The notes beneath the pieces were generated by a model that had not been told where the DNA came from, did no database searches, and saw nothing but the letters and a program-made list of their open reading frames with translations. DNA of 64,000 nt from Jejudonia soesokkakensis. Its GTDB lineage: Bacteria > Bacteroidota > Bacteroidia > Flavobacteriales > Flavobacteriaceae. The position numbers were made by a program, and so were the translations under genes. The stretch covers positions 382,026-446,025 of the forward strand of contig NZ_JBHTBN010000002.1 in the NCBI RefSeq assembly GCF_042664795.1, read 5' to 3'. This document shows, one piece after another, positions 8,398 to 17,381 of this stretch (positions are counted from its first letter, which is position 1; every line of letters starts with the position of its first letter).

Positions 8398-10173
8398 ATG
8401 GAACATTTTATCGTATCGGCCAGAAAATACAGACCTACCGTTTTTAAAGACGTTGTGGGACAGCAGGCGATTACAAATACATTAGAAAATGCCATAGAAA
8501 ATAATCATTTAGCGCAGGCTTTGCTTTTTACTGGTCCAAGAGGTGTAGGAAAAACAACCTGTGCACGGATACTGGCTAAAAAAATTAATCAGGATGGTAC
8601 CGAAAAAGCCGATGAGGATTTTGCTTTTAATATTTTCGAATTAGATGCAGCTTCAAATAACTCGGTAGATGATATTCGGAATTTAATTGATCAGGTACGT
8701 ATTCCACCTCAGGTAGGCCAATACAAAGTTTATATTATTGATGAGGTGCATATGTTATCTTCCGCAGCATTTAATGCATTCCTTAAAACGTTGGAAGAGC
8801 CTCCAAAACATGCTATATTTATATTAGCTACTACCGAAAAACATAAAATAATCCCAACGATTCTATCTCGTTGCCAGATCTTCGATTTCAAAAGAATTAC
8901 GGTACAGGATATAAAAGGGCATCTTGTAGAAGTTGCCAAATCTGAAGGTATAGAAGCCGAAGATGATGCCCTACACGTAATCGCTCAAAAAGCCGATGGC
9001 GCTCTTCGTGATGCACTTTCTATTTTTGATCGTGTGGTGAGTTTTAGTGGAAACATAATGACCCGCGAGGCAGTTACCGAAAATTTAAATGTCCTAGATT
9101 ATACCTATTACTTTACGATCACAGATTTATTACTTGAGAATAATATTCCAAGAGTATTGGTGGCCTATAACGAAATTCTTTCCAAAGGTTTTGACGGACA
9201 TCATTTTATCATGGGACTTGCTTCTCATTTTAGAGATTTGTTGGTTTGCAAAAATCAGGAAACCATTGAGTTGTTAGAGGTTGGTGAACAGGTAAAGACG
9301 TTATATTTTGAACAATCTCAAAAAACAGATCCTGACTTTTTAATTGAAGCAATCGATATTGCTAATGGTTGTGATTTAAAATATAAAACCAGCCGTAATC
9401 AGCGGTTACTCGTTGAACTTTGTTTACTGCAATTGGCATCCCTCACTGCCAAAGGCGAAAAAAAAAACTTTAACGTAAACCAAAAGCGGTTTGTACTCCC
9501 TCCCTCCCATTTTAAAGATGTTGTAGTTTCTCCTTCAAAAAAGAGTATCGCATCAGCTTCGGAAAAAGAAGTTGTTTCAGTAAAGACCGAAATTATTGAA
9601 GAAAATAAAGTTACAAAAGAGCCTACAGCAGCTACCTTACAACCTTCTGCTGAAGCTACTCCCGTCAAAGAACGAGTGATAGAACGTCCGCAAATTCTGG
9701 CAGAACGCAATGCAGAAAAAGTTTCGGCGCTTTCTTTAAAAAGTATTCAGAAAAAACAACAACTCAAAAAAGAACGAGTTGCCAATCAGCCAGATGAAAA
9801 AGACTTACCTAAGGAAGAATTTTCAGAAAAAGAAATGGTGGCTACCTGGAATCAATTTTCAAAAAAAGTGGAAGAAGAAGGGAAATACAACCTCCTCTCC
9901 CATCTTACTATGGGCATTCCCAAACTTGAAGGAACCTTAATTCACCTAGAATTTCCTAATGATACGATTAAAGTAGAAGTCGAGCGTGAAAAATATGAAT
10001 TACTTGGGTTTCTTCGAAAAGAATTAAACAATTATGACATCGATCTGTCCATTGAAGTGAATGAAACTTCGGCTAAGCGATATGCCTATACTGCACGGGA
10101 AAAATATGAGAAACTTAGGGAGAAAAATCCAATGCTGGATAAATTGAGAGAAGATTTTGATTTGGACCTGTAA
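8398..10173 (+). CDS. dnaX: DNA polymerase III subunit tau (and probably gamma)
   Basis: Clamp-loader ATPase of the replisome, 591 residues. It has Walker A GPRGVGKTTCARI, Walker B and DEVH box IIDEVHMLS, the arginine finger region ILSRCQIFDFKRI, and domain III to about residue 350. A charged linker and a C-terminal domain follow. The zinc-binding cysteines of E. coli DnaX are absent, as is usual in Bacteroidota. The frame reaches back to 8236, but that part is antisense to RNase P RNA; ATG 8398 gives the family N-terminus MEHFIVSARKYRP. Ten consecutive A at 9458-9467 contain the slippery heptamer A AAA AAC exactly at the end of domain III, with a -1 frame stop at 9471-9473 (see findings). 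Confidence 0.97.
   Translation: MEHFIVSARKYRPTVFKDVVGQQAITNTLENAIENNHLAQALLFTGPRGVGKTTCARILAKKINQDGTEKADEDFAFNIFELDAASNNSVDDIRNLIDQVRIPPQVGQYKVYIIDEVHMLSSAAFNAFLKTLEEPPKHAIFILATTEKHKIIPTILSRCQIFDFKRITVQDIKGHLVEVAKSEGIEAEDDALHVIAQKADGALRDALSIFDRVVSFSGNIMTREAVTENLNVLDYTYYFTITDLLLENNIPRVLVAYNEILSKGFDGHHFIMGLASHFRDLLVCKNQETIELLEVGEQVKTLYFEQSQKTDPDFLIEAIDIANGCDLKYKTSRNQRLLVELCLLQLASLTAKGEKKNFNVNQKRFVLPPSHFKDVVVSPSKKSIASASEKEVVSVKTEIIEENKVTKEPTAATLQPSAEATPVKERVIERPQILAERNAEKVSALSLKSIQKKQQLKKERVANQPDEKDLPKEEFSEKEMVATWNQFSKKVEEEGKYNLLSHLTMGIPKLEGTLIHLEFPNDTIKVEVEREKYELLGFLRKELNNYDIDLSIEVNETSAKRYAYTAREKYEKLREKNPMLDKLREDFDLDL
9458..9492 (+). promoter_or_regulatory. Probable frameshift or slippage site in dnaX
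   Basis: An A10 run ends in the heptamer A AAA AAC, in phase with the reading frame. Slipping back one base leads to AAA, CTT, then TAA at 9471-9473. A small hairpin follows (AAACC at 9477-9481 pairing with GGTTT at 9488-9492), 8 nt after the heptamer. The layout is like the E. coli dnaX signal that makes gamma. Confidence 0.6.
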
Positions 10174-10778
10174 TGAAAGAACATAACTCTATACAAATGC
10201 TGGGCTTAAAATTACCTACAGATCCGCGGTGGGTAAATATCGTAGAAATGAATATTGAGGAAATACTCACAGATCATGCCTATTGTGAGCAAAAGGCCGC
10301 GTCTACAGCAATATCGCTAATCGTTTCTTTTCCCGAGTATACTGAGCTCATCCAAGAGATGGTGTTATTGGTAAAAGAAGAGATTAGTCATTTTAAAATG
10401 GTACACGACAAGATCATTGAAAGAGGTTGGGTAATGGGTCGTGACCGCAAAGATGACTATGTTATCGCTATTACAAAGTTTTTTCCAAAAGGAGGAAGTC
10501 GCACCACACAATTAGTACATAGATTATTATATGCTGCTTTGATTGAAGCAAGAAGCTGTGAGCGTTTTCGATTGCTTTCTGAAGAATTGGAAGATAAAGA
10601 ACTAGCGACCTTTTATCGAAATCTAATGGTAAGCGAGGCCAATCATTATACTATGTTCTTAGGCTTTGCAAGACAGTATGGCGACCGAAAGGAAGTAGAT
10701 AAAAAATGGCAGCAATTGCTCGATTTTGAGGCAGAAGTGATGAAAAACTTGAGCACAGGTGAGAGCATTCATGGGTAG
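10173..10778 (+). CDS. miaE: tRNA-(ms2io6A)-hydroxylase MiaE
   Basis: A 201-residue ferritin-like di-iron protein. The paired E-x-x-H motifs (EEISHF near residue 70 and SEANHYTMF near 152) with extra Glu residues form the di-iron site of MiaE, which hydroxylates the isopentenyl group of ms2i6A37 in tRNA using O2. The start codon overlaps the dnaX stop by one base (TAATG), indicating translational coupling. No signal peptide. Size and motif spacing are normal for the bacterial family. Confidence 0.9.
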   Translation: MKEHNSIQMLGLKLPTDPRWVNIVEMNIEEILTDHAYCEQKAASTAISLIVSFPEYTELIQEMVLLVKEEISHFKMVHDKIIERGWVMGRDRKDDYVIAITKFFPKGGSRTTQLVHRLLYAALIEARSCERFRLLSEELEDKELATFYRNLMVSEANHYTMFLGFARQYGDRKEVDKKWQQLLDFEAEVMKNLSTGESIHG

Positions 10779-10785
10779 AATTGTT

Positions 10786-11705
10786 ATGCGCAACATGGGT
10801 GAGACCTCTAAAACACTCAAATTATCAGCAAAAAATTATATCATACCGCTCTAAATCAATCAAAACCAATTCGCTTACAAGAATACGGCATTGGTATTTT
10901 CCCAACCATTTCAACCAAATCGGCTTTAAAGAAAGCGATCAAAAAAGGGCTTATTACTATAGATGAAACTTTGGCCTCTACGGCGACCTATATATATGGC
11001 GGAGAGCAACTAATATTTACTCCAGAAGTTTCAGAAAATAATGCTATCATAGTTGAAATAAAGATTGACGTTCTTTTTGAAGATGATTTTCTTGCCATAG
11101 TAAACAAACCTGCAGGATTATTGGTAAGTGGAAATAAACACAAAACTCTGGTCAATGTGTTACCACAATTTCTATCCCTTTCTTCTGAAAGTGATGCACT
11201 CACAACTCCGCAGCCTGCTCACAGATTGGATTTTGCAACTCATGGCCTCGTGGTGGTTGCCAAAACAAAAAGTACACTTGTAACGCTTCAGAAAGCATTT
11301 AAAGAAAAGAAGATCTCTAAAACATACTATGCAATAACGATTCATAAGCTTCCACCTGATGGAACGATTACGACTTCAGTTGATGGAAAACCTTCAGAAA
11401 CCAGTTATAAAGTAGTACAATCGGTGGCTTCAAAACGGTTTGAAACATTACATTTAGTACAGCTTTTTCCGAAGACAGGAAGAAGGCATCAGCTGCGAAA
11501 ACATTTACAAGGAATAGGGTCGCCAATTTTAGGAGATAAACTTTATTGTAAACCCAAAGATATTTTAAAAGGCAAAGGATTGTATTTACAGGCAACAGCA
11601 ATAAAATTTGAACATCCCGTTACTTCTGAAACGGTACAAGTTTCGATTCCGCTTCCGAAGAAATTCTTAAAAATTTTCCCAGAAACAATTCTATTGAACC
11701 TCTAA
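10786..11705 (+). CDS. RluA-family pseudouridine synthase, disrupted or frameshifted 5' end
   Basis: The catalytic domain is intact: KPAGLLVSGNK, HRLDFATHGLVVV with the catalytic Asp, and KTGRRHQLRKHLQ near the end. The simple open frame starts at a TTG (10971), but the same frame encodes conserved-looking family sequence upstream to 10812 (PIRLQEYGIGIFPTISTKS, KKAIKKGLITIDET), with no ATG, GTG or TTG there. ATG codons at 10786 and 10795 lie in another phase, which ends at a stop at 10852 and reaches the main phase through a -1 step, for example at the A6 run 10830-10835. So the gene has either a homopolymer indel, a recoding site or a non-standard start (ATT at 10821). Pseudouridine synthases of this family modify rRNA or tRNA uridines. 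It follows miaE closely and overlaps the end of ppx by 15 nt on the other strand. Confidence 0.72.
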
Positions 11706-12602
11706 TTCCTGTGCTTTCTTTTCGTTATACAGGCTTTTTACAATTCCATCTGCCAGTCCAATTTTGGGAACAAACATATTTTTTGCTTTGGCCCATTTCA
11801 TGGCAGAAAGATAAATGCGTGTCGCAGGAATAATAACATCGGCACGGTCTGGATTCATCTGCAGTTCAAAGATCCGCTCATGGTAGGTATAGGACTTTAC
11901 TTTTTCGAAAAAATTTGTCATGTAAAAATAACTCAAGGGTTTGCCTACTTTTGTTCCGCTATAGCGGTAAATACTATTAATATTTCCTCCAGAACCTATA
12001 CAATCTACTTTTTCATATTGTGCGGTATTTTCTTTGATCCAATCACGAACTTCGTCCCAGATACTCTCACGCACCATATCATTAATAATACGAACTGTTC
12101 CTAATTGAAATGATCTTGAAACCACAGTTTTCCCATTGGCAAATACTGTAAGTTCGGTACTTCCACCACCAACATCTACATATAGAAAAACTTTATTGTC
12201 ACTTATTAAATCTTTTAAGTCGGTTGAAGCAATGATTGCCGCTTCGTCGTTACCATCAATAATATTAATATTGATTTCTGTTTCATCTAATAGTTTCTTT
12301 GCGATTTGCTTTCCGTTTTTAGCCTCTCGCATTGCTGATGTAGCGCATGCTCTATAAGCAACAACTTTGTGATTTTTCATTAATAGTCTAAAAGCATGCA
12401 TTGCATCGACCATACGAAGATAATTTTCCTGAGAAATATTTTCTTGTAAAAAAACATCGGCTCCCAAACGAATAGGCACACGAACTAAGGACGTTTTTTT
12501 AAACTGTGTTTCATAACCCTCTTTCTCTAAAACCGTTGCAATGAGAAGTCGTATGGCATTAGAGCCAATATCAATTGCAGCATATTTGTCAATTTTTAGC
12601 AA
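11691..12602 (-). CDS. ppx: Ppx/GppA family exopolyphosphatase
   Basis: A 303-residue ASKHA-fold phosphatase with the N-terminal phosphate loop AAIDIGSNAIRLLIA, the central DVGGGSTELTVF loop and the catalytic Glu region RACATSAMREAKNG. It corresponds to the short (two-domain) Ppx type that removes terminal phosphates from polyphosphate or pppGpp. The start is a TTG (12600-12602), one base after the ppk1 stop; the N-terminus MLKIDKYAAIDIGSN fits the family and no ATG is near. With ppk1 directly upstream, the pair makes and degrades polyphosphate. Confidence 0.92.
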   Translation of the reverse strand: MLKIDKYAAIDIGSNAIRLLIATVLEKEGYETQFKKTSLVRVPIRLGADVFLQENISQENYLRMVDAMHAFRLLMKNHKVVAYRACATSAMREAKNGKQIAKKLLDETEININIIDGNDEAAIIASTDLKDLISDNKVFLYVDVGGGSTELTVFANGKTVVSRSFQLGTVRIINDMVRESIWDEVRDWIKENTAQYEKVDCIGSGGNINSIYRYSGTKVGKPLSYFYMTNFFEKVKSYTYHERIFELQMNPDRADVIIPATRIYLSAMKWAKAKNMFVPKIGLADGIVKSLYNEKKAQELEVQ

Positions 12603-12603
12603 A

Positions 12604-14697
12604 CTATTCTTCTAATTTATCTTTAAAATAATCGTACATCTTAAACTGTGAACGTACTTTTTCTTTTTTATTCTTACGGTAACGGTTTGATTGATTTTCA
12701 GAAATGATACGCGCCTTTACATTATCATTCCAAGAGATATCGAACGTATCTAAAATGGTTTGCTTAATATCTTCATCATAAATAGGACAAGAAATTTCTA
12801 CCCTATTGTCTAGATTTCTCCCCATAAAATCTGCAGAAGAAATATACATCTTAGGATCTCCCGCATTTTCAAAAATAAACAAACGCGGATGTTCTAGAAA
12901 CTTGTCGATCACACTAATCACTTCTATATTTTCGCTCATTCCCTTAATTCCAGGTACCAAACAACAAATTCCCCGAACAATTAGCTTAATCTTTACTCCT
13001 GCCCTACTTGCAGCATAAAGTTTATCAATCATTTTAAGATCGGAAAGACTATTGAGTTTTAATTTAATTCCGCTAGCACGACCGTTAATATTGTTAATAA
13101 TTTCGGTATCAATAAGCTGATATATTGAATTTCTCGTATAATGAGGAGAAACGATTAAATGACGGTATTTTTTAATCTTATAGTTAACTTCAAAAAAATC
13201 AAATACCTTATTAATCTCTTTACAGATTTTTTGATCGCTCGTAAAAAGTGTATAATCTGTGTAAATTCTAGCAGTTGATTCATTAAAATTTCCGGTACTA
13301 ATAAATGCATAGCGCTTCAGTTTATCCTTTTCATTTCTTTCAATAAGACACGCTTTACAATGCACTTTTAACCCAGATACACCAAAAATAAGTTTGACAC
13401 CCTCACTTTGCATTTGTTCTGCATACTGAATGTTCGCTTCTTCATCAAACCGAGCTTGTAACTCGATTTGGACAGTAACTTCCTTACCGTTTTTAACAGC
13501 ATTGATTAACGAACTCGCAATGTGTGAAATTTCAGCAAGTCGATAAATGGTTATTTTAATTGAAGTAACATTAGGATCGAGAGCTGCTTCTCTTAAAAAC
13601 TTAACTACATATGAAAATGTCTGATACGGAGCGTATAGTAAATAATCCTTTTCAGCAATTTTATCAAAGAGACTCCCCTGTAAGCTCAATCCTTTAATGG
13701 GTAAGGGCTGAATTTTTTTATATTGGAGATCATTTCGTCCCAAACTTGGAAAACTCATATAATCACGCCGGTTATGATACCGTCCGCCAGGAATGATACT
13801 ATCGGTATTGTCGATATTCATTTTCTTCATCAAAAACTCCAAGGTTTTTTTATCTATCTTTTTATCATAGACAAAACGCACTGGATCACCAGCACTTCGG
13901 TTTTTGACACTTTTCGATATTTTATCGATAAAACTTTTACTCAAATCACTTTCAATATCCAACTCGGCATCACGTGTAATTTTAATCATGTTTGCCGAAA
14001 TCTTATCATACTTGAAGATGCTAAAAATATTATGTAAGCAATGACGAATTAGGTCATCTAGTATAATGATATATTGCTTCTCGCCATCGGCAGGGAGTAC
14101 CACAAAACGCTCAATACTTTTTGGAATTTCAATAAGCGCATAATTTGTTTTGGTTTTAAAAATATCATCATCTTTAGACATTTCCATTTTAACAGCCAGA
14201 TAGGCTGCACTGTCTTTTAACGACGGAAACGCTTCCAGTTCCCCAATCATAATGGTAACTAAAGCCGGACTTACTTTTTGTATAAAATAATCTGAAATAA
14301 AGGCGCTTTGCGCTTCCGAAACTTCAGTTTCATTAATGATGTAGATATTTTCTTTTTCAAGCTCCTGCTCAATATCTTTTAAAATATCAAGACTTGCTTT
14401 CTGATGTTCAATGACCGTATTGGTAATTTTTTCCATCAGTTCGGTAGCCGAAATTCCTCCTAAAAAGCTTCTTCCTCCCTTGCCAGCTTCAGCAATGCGT
14501 TTAATAGTAGCATAACGCACTTTAAAAAATTCATCCAAATTATTTGAGAAGATTCCTAAAAAACGGAGTCTGTCAATTAAAGGAGTCGTGGTATCTTTCG
14601 CTTCTTGAAGTACGCGTGCATTAAATTGCAACCAACTGAGTTCTCGATTATAATACGTATTTTCTGCAATAGAATGTTTTGAAGAAGCTGCTGTCAT
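12604..14697 (-). CDS. ppk1: Polyphosphate kinase 1
   Basis: A 697-residue Ppk1 with the N-terminal helical domain (YYNRELSWLQFNARVLQEA), the FLRFLGIFSNNLDEFF-like segment, and two phospholipase D-like catalytic halves. The autophosphorylated His is in GLKVHCKAC, with IYTDYTLFTSDQ and RGICCLVPG further on. It reversibly builds polyphosphate from ATP. Its ATG overlaps the sixA stop by one base and ppx starts one base after its own stop, so the three genes form a tight unit. Confidence 0.96.
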   Translation of the reverse strand: MTAASSKHSIAENTYYNRELSWLQFNARVLQEAKDTTTPLIDRLRFLGIFSNNLDEFFKVRYATIKRIAEAGKGGRSFLGGISATELMEKITNTVIEHQKASLDILKDIEQELEKENIYIINETEVSEAQSAFISDYFIQKVSPALVTIMIGELEAFPSLKDSAAYLAVKMEMSKDDDIFKTKTNYALIEIPKSIERFVVLPADGEKQYIIILDDLIRHCLHNIFSIFKYDKISANMIKITRDAELDIESDLSKSFIDKISKSVKNRSAGDPVRFVYDKKIDKKTLEFLMKKMNIDNTDSIIPGGRYHNRRDYMSFPSLGRNDLQYKKIQPLPIKGLSLQGSLFDKIAEKDYLLYAPYQTFSYVVKFLREAALDPNVTSIKITIYRLAEISHIASSLINAVKNGKEVTVQIELQARFDEEANIQYAEQMQSEGVKLIFGVSGLKVHCKACLIERNEKDKLKRYAFISTGNFNESTARIYTDYTLFTSDQKICKEINKVFDFFEVNYKIKKYRHLIVSPHYTRNSIYQLIDTEIINNINGRASGIKLKLNSLSDLKMIDKLYAASRAGVKIKLIVRGICCLVPGIKGMSENIEVISVIDKFLEHPRLFIFENAGDPKMYISSADFMGRNLDNRVEISCPIYDEDIKQTILDTFDISWNDNVKARIISENQSNRYRKNKKEKVRSQFKMYDYFKDKLEE

Positions 14698-15182
14698 TAT
14701 TTTAAATCTCTGGGAAATAAGGTTCGTGCTGTTTTTCCAGTAGTAATATTGCTCCAGCTATCAGTTTCAAATTCCAGCATGACAAAACCACAGGTAGGTA
14801 CATTTTCAATATAGGAGTTTCCCAGCATATTTGCAACAGAAGTAAATGCATGATTATGGCCAACGATCATTACCCTGTCTAAGGTATCGTCCAGATTTTT
14901 AATGATTTTCATTACATTTTGTCCGCTAAAGTCATACAAATCATGATTTGTAGAGAAGTCATCTTCAGAAATTCCAAATGTCTTTTTAAAATAGGTAGCA
15001 GTCGTCAATGCCCGAACCGCATCACTACTTATCATTTTTTGAGGAGCTGGAACTTCGGTTGCTATTTTTTCTGAAACTAACGTTGCATCATTTTCCCCTC
15101 TTTTCTTTAAAGGGCGCTGGTGATCTATCACATCATGCTTCCATGAGGATTTTGCATGACGTACCATATAAAGTGTTTTCAT
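14697..15182 (-). CDS. sixA: SixA-type histidine phosphatase
   Basis: A 161-residue histidine phosphatase with the catalytic RHAKSSW at residues 8-14 and the second catalytic His in VGHNHAF. The frame is open from 15248, but MKTLYMVRHAKSSW at 15182 is the natural start. SixA proteins dephosphorylate phosphohistidine proteins; the actual substrate here is unknown. The gene precedes ppk1 and ppx with a one-base overlap, so a link with phosphate or polyphosphate metabolism is possible. Confidence 0.88.
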   Translation of the reverse strand: MKTLYMVRHAKSSWKHDVIDHQRPLKKRGENDATLVSEKIATEVPAPQKMISSDAVRALTTATYFKKTFGISEDDFSTNHDLYDFSGQNVMKIIKNLDDTLDRVMIVGHNHAFTSVANMLGNSYIENVPTCGFVMLEFETDSWSNITTGKTARTLFPRDLK

Positions 15183-15292
15183 CGTGTTGGATGTGTTTTT
15201 TTTTGTTTCTTTCTTTTCTTCGGAAAGGTATAACCTGTCAATAGACATACTCTTATTGTTCGTATTTTAAATATTCTGGATTTTTTCTTTTA

Positions 15293-15937
15293 CTACGGTT
15301 GTACTCTACGTACATTCCAGTCTTCTCCATTTTTTCGATAGACAATTCTATCATGCAATCTACTTCTTCTGCCCTGCCAAAATTCAAACTCCACTGGAAA
15401 GATTTTGTAACCTCCCCAATTTTCTGGCTTCGGAATGGCTTCCCCTTCATATTTTTGCTCTAATGCTAAAAGTCGCTCTTCGAGCGTGGCTCTATCTTTA
15501 ATTTCCTCTGATTGGTTTGAAACTAAAGCTCCTAACTGACTTTTCCTAGGGCGTTGTCTAAAGTAATTTACAGCTTTTTCTTCTGAAACTTTAGATGCAA
15601 TTCCCTTAATGATAATTTGTTGTTCTAATGCTGGCCAGAAAAAGGAGATACAAACATTTGGATTAAAGGCTATGGATTGTCCTTTTTCGCTTTTATAATT
15701 CGTATAGAAAATATAACCTTCATCGTCATACTCTTTTAATAATACCACTCTTCCACGTGGAAAACCTTCAGCATCTACTGTGCTTAGAGTCATCGCATTG
15801 ATTTCATCTACTGTGTTGCTCTTTTCAGCTTCAGAAAACCAATTCTCAAATTGATCAAACGGACTTTTCGCAACACTTTCAATCGTCAATTCTCCTTTTT
15901 CATACGATTTACGGTAGTTATGTAGATTAGTATTCAT
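15293..15937 (-). CDS. pdxH: Pyridoxamine 5'-phosphate oxidase
   Basis: A 214-residue FMN-dependent oxidase that makes pyridoxal 5'-phosphate, the last step of vitamin B6 synthesis and salvage. Recognisable blocks are DAEGFPRGRVVLLKEYDDEG (FMN binding), FYTNYKSEKGQ, SFFWPALEQQI and the C-terminal WQGRRSRLHDRI and WNVRRVQP. Length and motif order are standard. It sits between ribonuclease Z and sixA on the minus strand with gaps of about 80-110 nt, so it may have its own promoter. Confidence 0.95.
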   Translation of the reverse strand: MNTNLHNYRKSYEKGELTIESVAKSPFDQFENWFSEAEKSNTVDEINAMTLSTVDAEGFPRGRVVLLKEYDDEGYIFYTNYKSEKGQSIAFNPNVCISFFWPALEQQIIIKGIASKVSEEKAVNYFRQRPRKSQLGALVSNQSEEIKDRATLEERLLALEQKYEGEAIPKPENWGGYKIFPVEFEFWQGRRSRLHDRIVYRKNGEDWNVRRVQP

Positions 15938-16014
15938 GCAACGATTTCATTTCAGTAAAAATACAAAGAAACTCAAAGAAGCAAGAAGGGGAATATTTAA
16001 ATTTGGGTTAAATC

Positions 16015-16920
16015 TTATATATCTATGACCTTCCCATCCTGAGCGAGTATAACATTCTCAAAAATCTCTTGGGCTTCATTTTTAAATGCATCAAGATTAG
16101 GATATCGCCCTGAGTAATGACCTAGAATAAGTTGATCTACGTTTGCCTTTTTTGCAATAGCAGCAGCCTCTTTGGCAGTACTATGTTTTGTTTTTTCTGC
16201 TAGGTCATAATGCAATTCGAGAAAAGTAGCTTCGTGATACAGTGCTGTAGCATTTTTAATTTGTGGGATAATTTCAGGAAAGTAAGCCGTATCACTACAA
16301 TAGGCATAGCTTTTGGGCGGATCTGGATTAAAAGTAATCTCTGTATTAGGCACTAAATTTCCATTAGCATCGGGTGCATCAAAACCTTGCTTAATTTTAT
16401 TGTAATAGCTTAAATCTACGCCTCGGTCTCTTGCCGCATCGATATTTAGTTTACGTTCTCCAGGTTTTTCAGTAAATAAAAAACCATTTGTATATACTCT
16501 GTGATCTAACGGAATGGTCGTTACTGAAACTTTATCATCTTCAAAAATGACTTGTGGCTCTTTGTTTTCTAGTTCATGAAAGTACAAGCCATAATTGGTA
16601 TAACTTTTCCCCAACTTTAACTGAAGCAACACAGCTTCCTTAATGCCTTTTGGTCCGTAAATATGTAAATCGGCCTCACGCCCCAATAATCTGAATGTAG
16701 AAATAAGTCCTACCAATCCAAAAAAGTGATCTCCATGCAGATGTGAAATAAATACATGCTTAAGACGGGAAAACTTGACTTTAAATCGGCGTAGTTGAAC
16801 CTGAGTACCCTCGGCACAATCGATCAAAAATAAGTGCCCTTTTACTTCTAAAACTTGTGAAGTCGGGTTTGCATCCCAGCGGGGCGTAGCAGAATGACAA
16901 CCAAGTATTGTAAGCTTCAT
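16015..16920 (-). CDS. rnz: Ribonuclease Z
   Basis: A 301-residue metallo-beta-lactamase-fold nuclease that trims tRNA 3' trailers. The zinc motif is SHLHGDHFFGL (about residues 60-70), with later ligands in YCSDTAYF and LGHYSGRY, and the exosite segment between them. The frame extends to 16950, but ATG at 16920 (MKLTILGCHSATPR) matches the family start. The STAS-like gene and pyrB lie upstream on the same strand. Confidence 0.95.
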   Translation of the reverse strand: MKLTILGCHSATPRWDANPTSQVLEVKGHLFLIDCAEGTQVQLRRFKVKFSRLKHVFISHLHGDHFFGLVGLISTFRLLGREADLHIYGPKGIKEAVLLQLKLGKSYTNYGLYFHELENKEPQVIFEDDKVSVTTIPLDHRVYTNGFLFTEKPGERKLNIDAARDRGVDLSYYNKIKQGFDAPDANGNLVPNTEITFNPDPPKSYAYCSDTAYFPEIIPQIKNATALYHEATFLELHYDLAEKTKHSTAKEAAAIAKKANVDQLILGHYSGRYPNLDAFKNEAQEIFENVILAQDGKVIDI

Positions 16921-17013
16921 TTTAATACAGTATTCGGTATTCCATCGCAATTTTAGAATTTTTTATTGATAAAAAATTCCTATTATTGAAAAAGCTACCT
17001 ATTTTGATTTCGT

Positions 17014-17349
17014 TTAAAATCCTAAATCCCGTTCGATGTCTTCCATCTCAACGACATCTTCAGCTTCTTGAAGGGTAGGCACTACCACCATTTCCATAGG
17101 AATATCATCTATGGGTACCGATTGATTTACAATAACAAATGAATGTTTTGTTTTACGATGAATGTTAGACACTTTAAGGTATAACAATAAAGTTTCTAAG
17201 TCCATGTCTTTGTAGTTAAGTAAATTAAGTACTACATTCTGACCTTTAAATTTTTTTGGGATTTGATACTCTAAAAAAGAGGCAAATTCTTTTGGATTGG
17301 TATATTCGTCAGCTAAAATGACAAGGTTTTCTTTATTCTCTATTTTCAT
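17014..17349 (-). CDS. Small STAS-like protein between pyrB and rnz
   Basis: A 111-residue soluble protein with alternating strand and helix (ENLVILADEYTNPKEFASFL, NVVLNLLNYKDMDLETLLLY, HSFVIVNQSVP), ending in an acidic tail. This looks like a STAS (anti-sigma antagonist) fold, in which NLLNYKDMD would occupy the place of the phosphorylatable loop. Such genes next to rnz are frequent in Flavobacteriaceae and are sometimes labelled ribonuclease Z by mistake. No nuclease motif is present. It is 32 nt after pyrB. Confidence 0.7.
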   Translation of the reverse strand: MKIENKENLVILADEYTNPKEFASFLEYQIPKKFKGQNVVLNLLNYKDMDLETLLLYLKVSNIHRKTKHSFVIVNQSVPIDDIPMEMVVVPTLQEAEDVVEMEDIERDLGF

Positions 17350-17381
17350 GGAACTGCCCTTGAAATCGGGTAATTAATTCA

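Noticed and set aside
10781..10966. 61-codon plus-strand frame after miaE
   Set aside because: It is an out-of-phase reading of the pseudouridine synthase N-terminal region and has no recognisable protein character.
15253..15450. Minus-strand frame overlapping the end of pdxH
   Set aside because: It is a shadow of pdxH in another phase.
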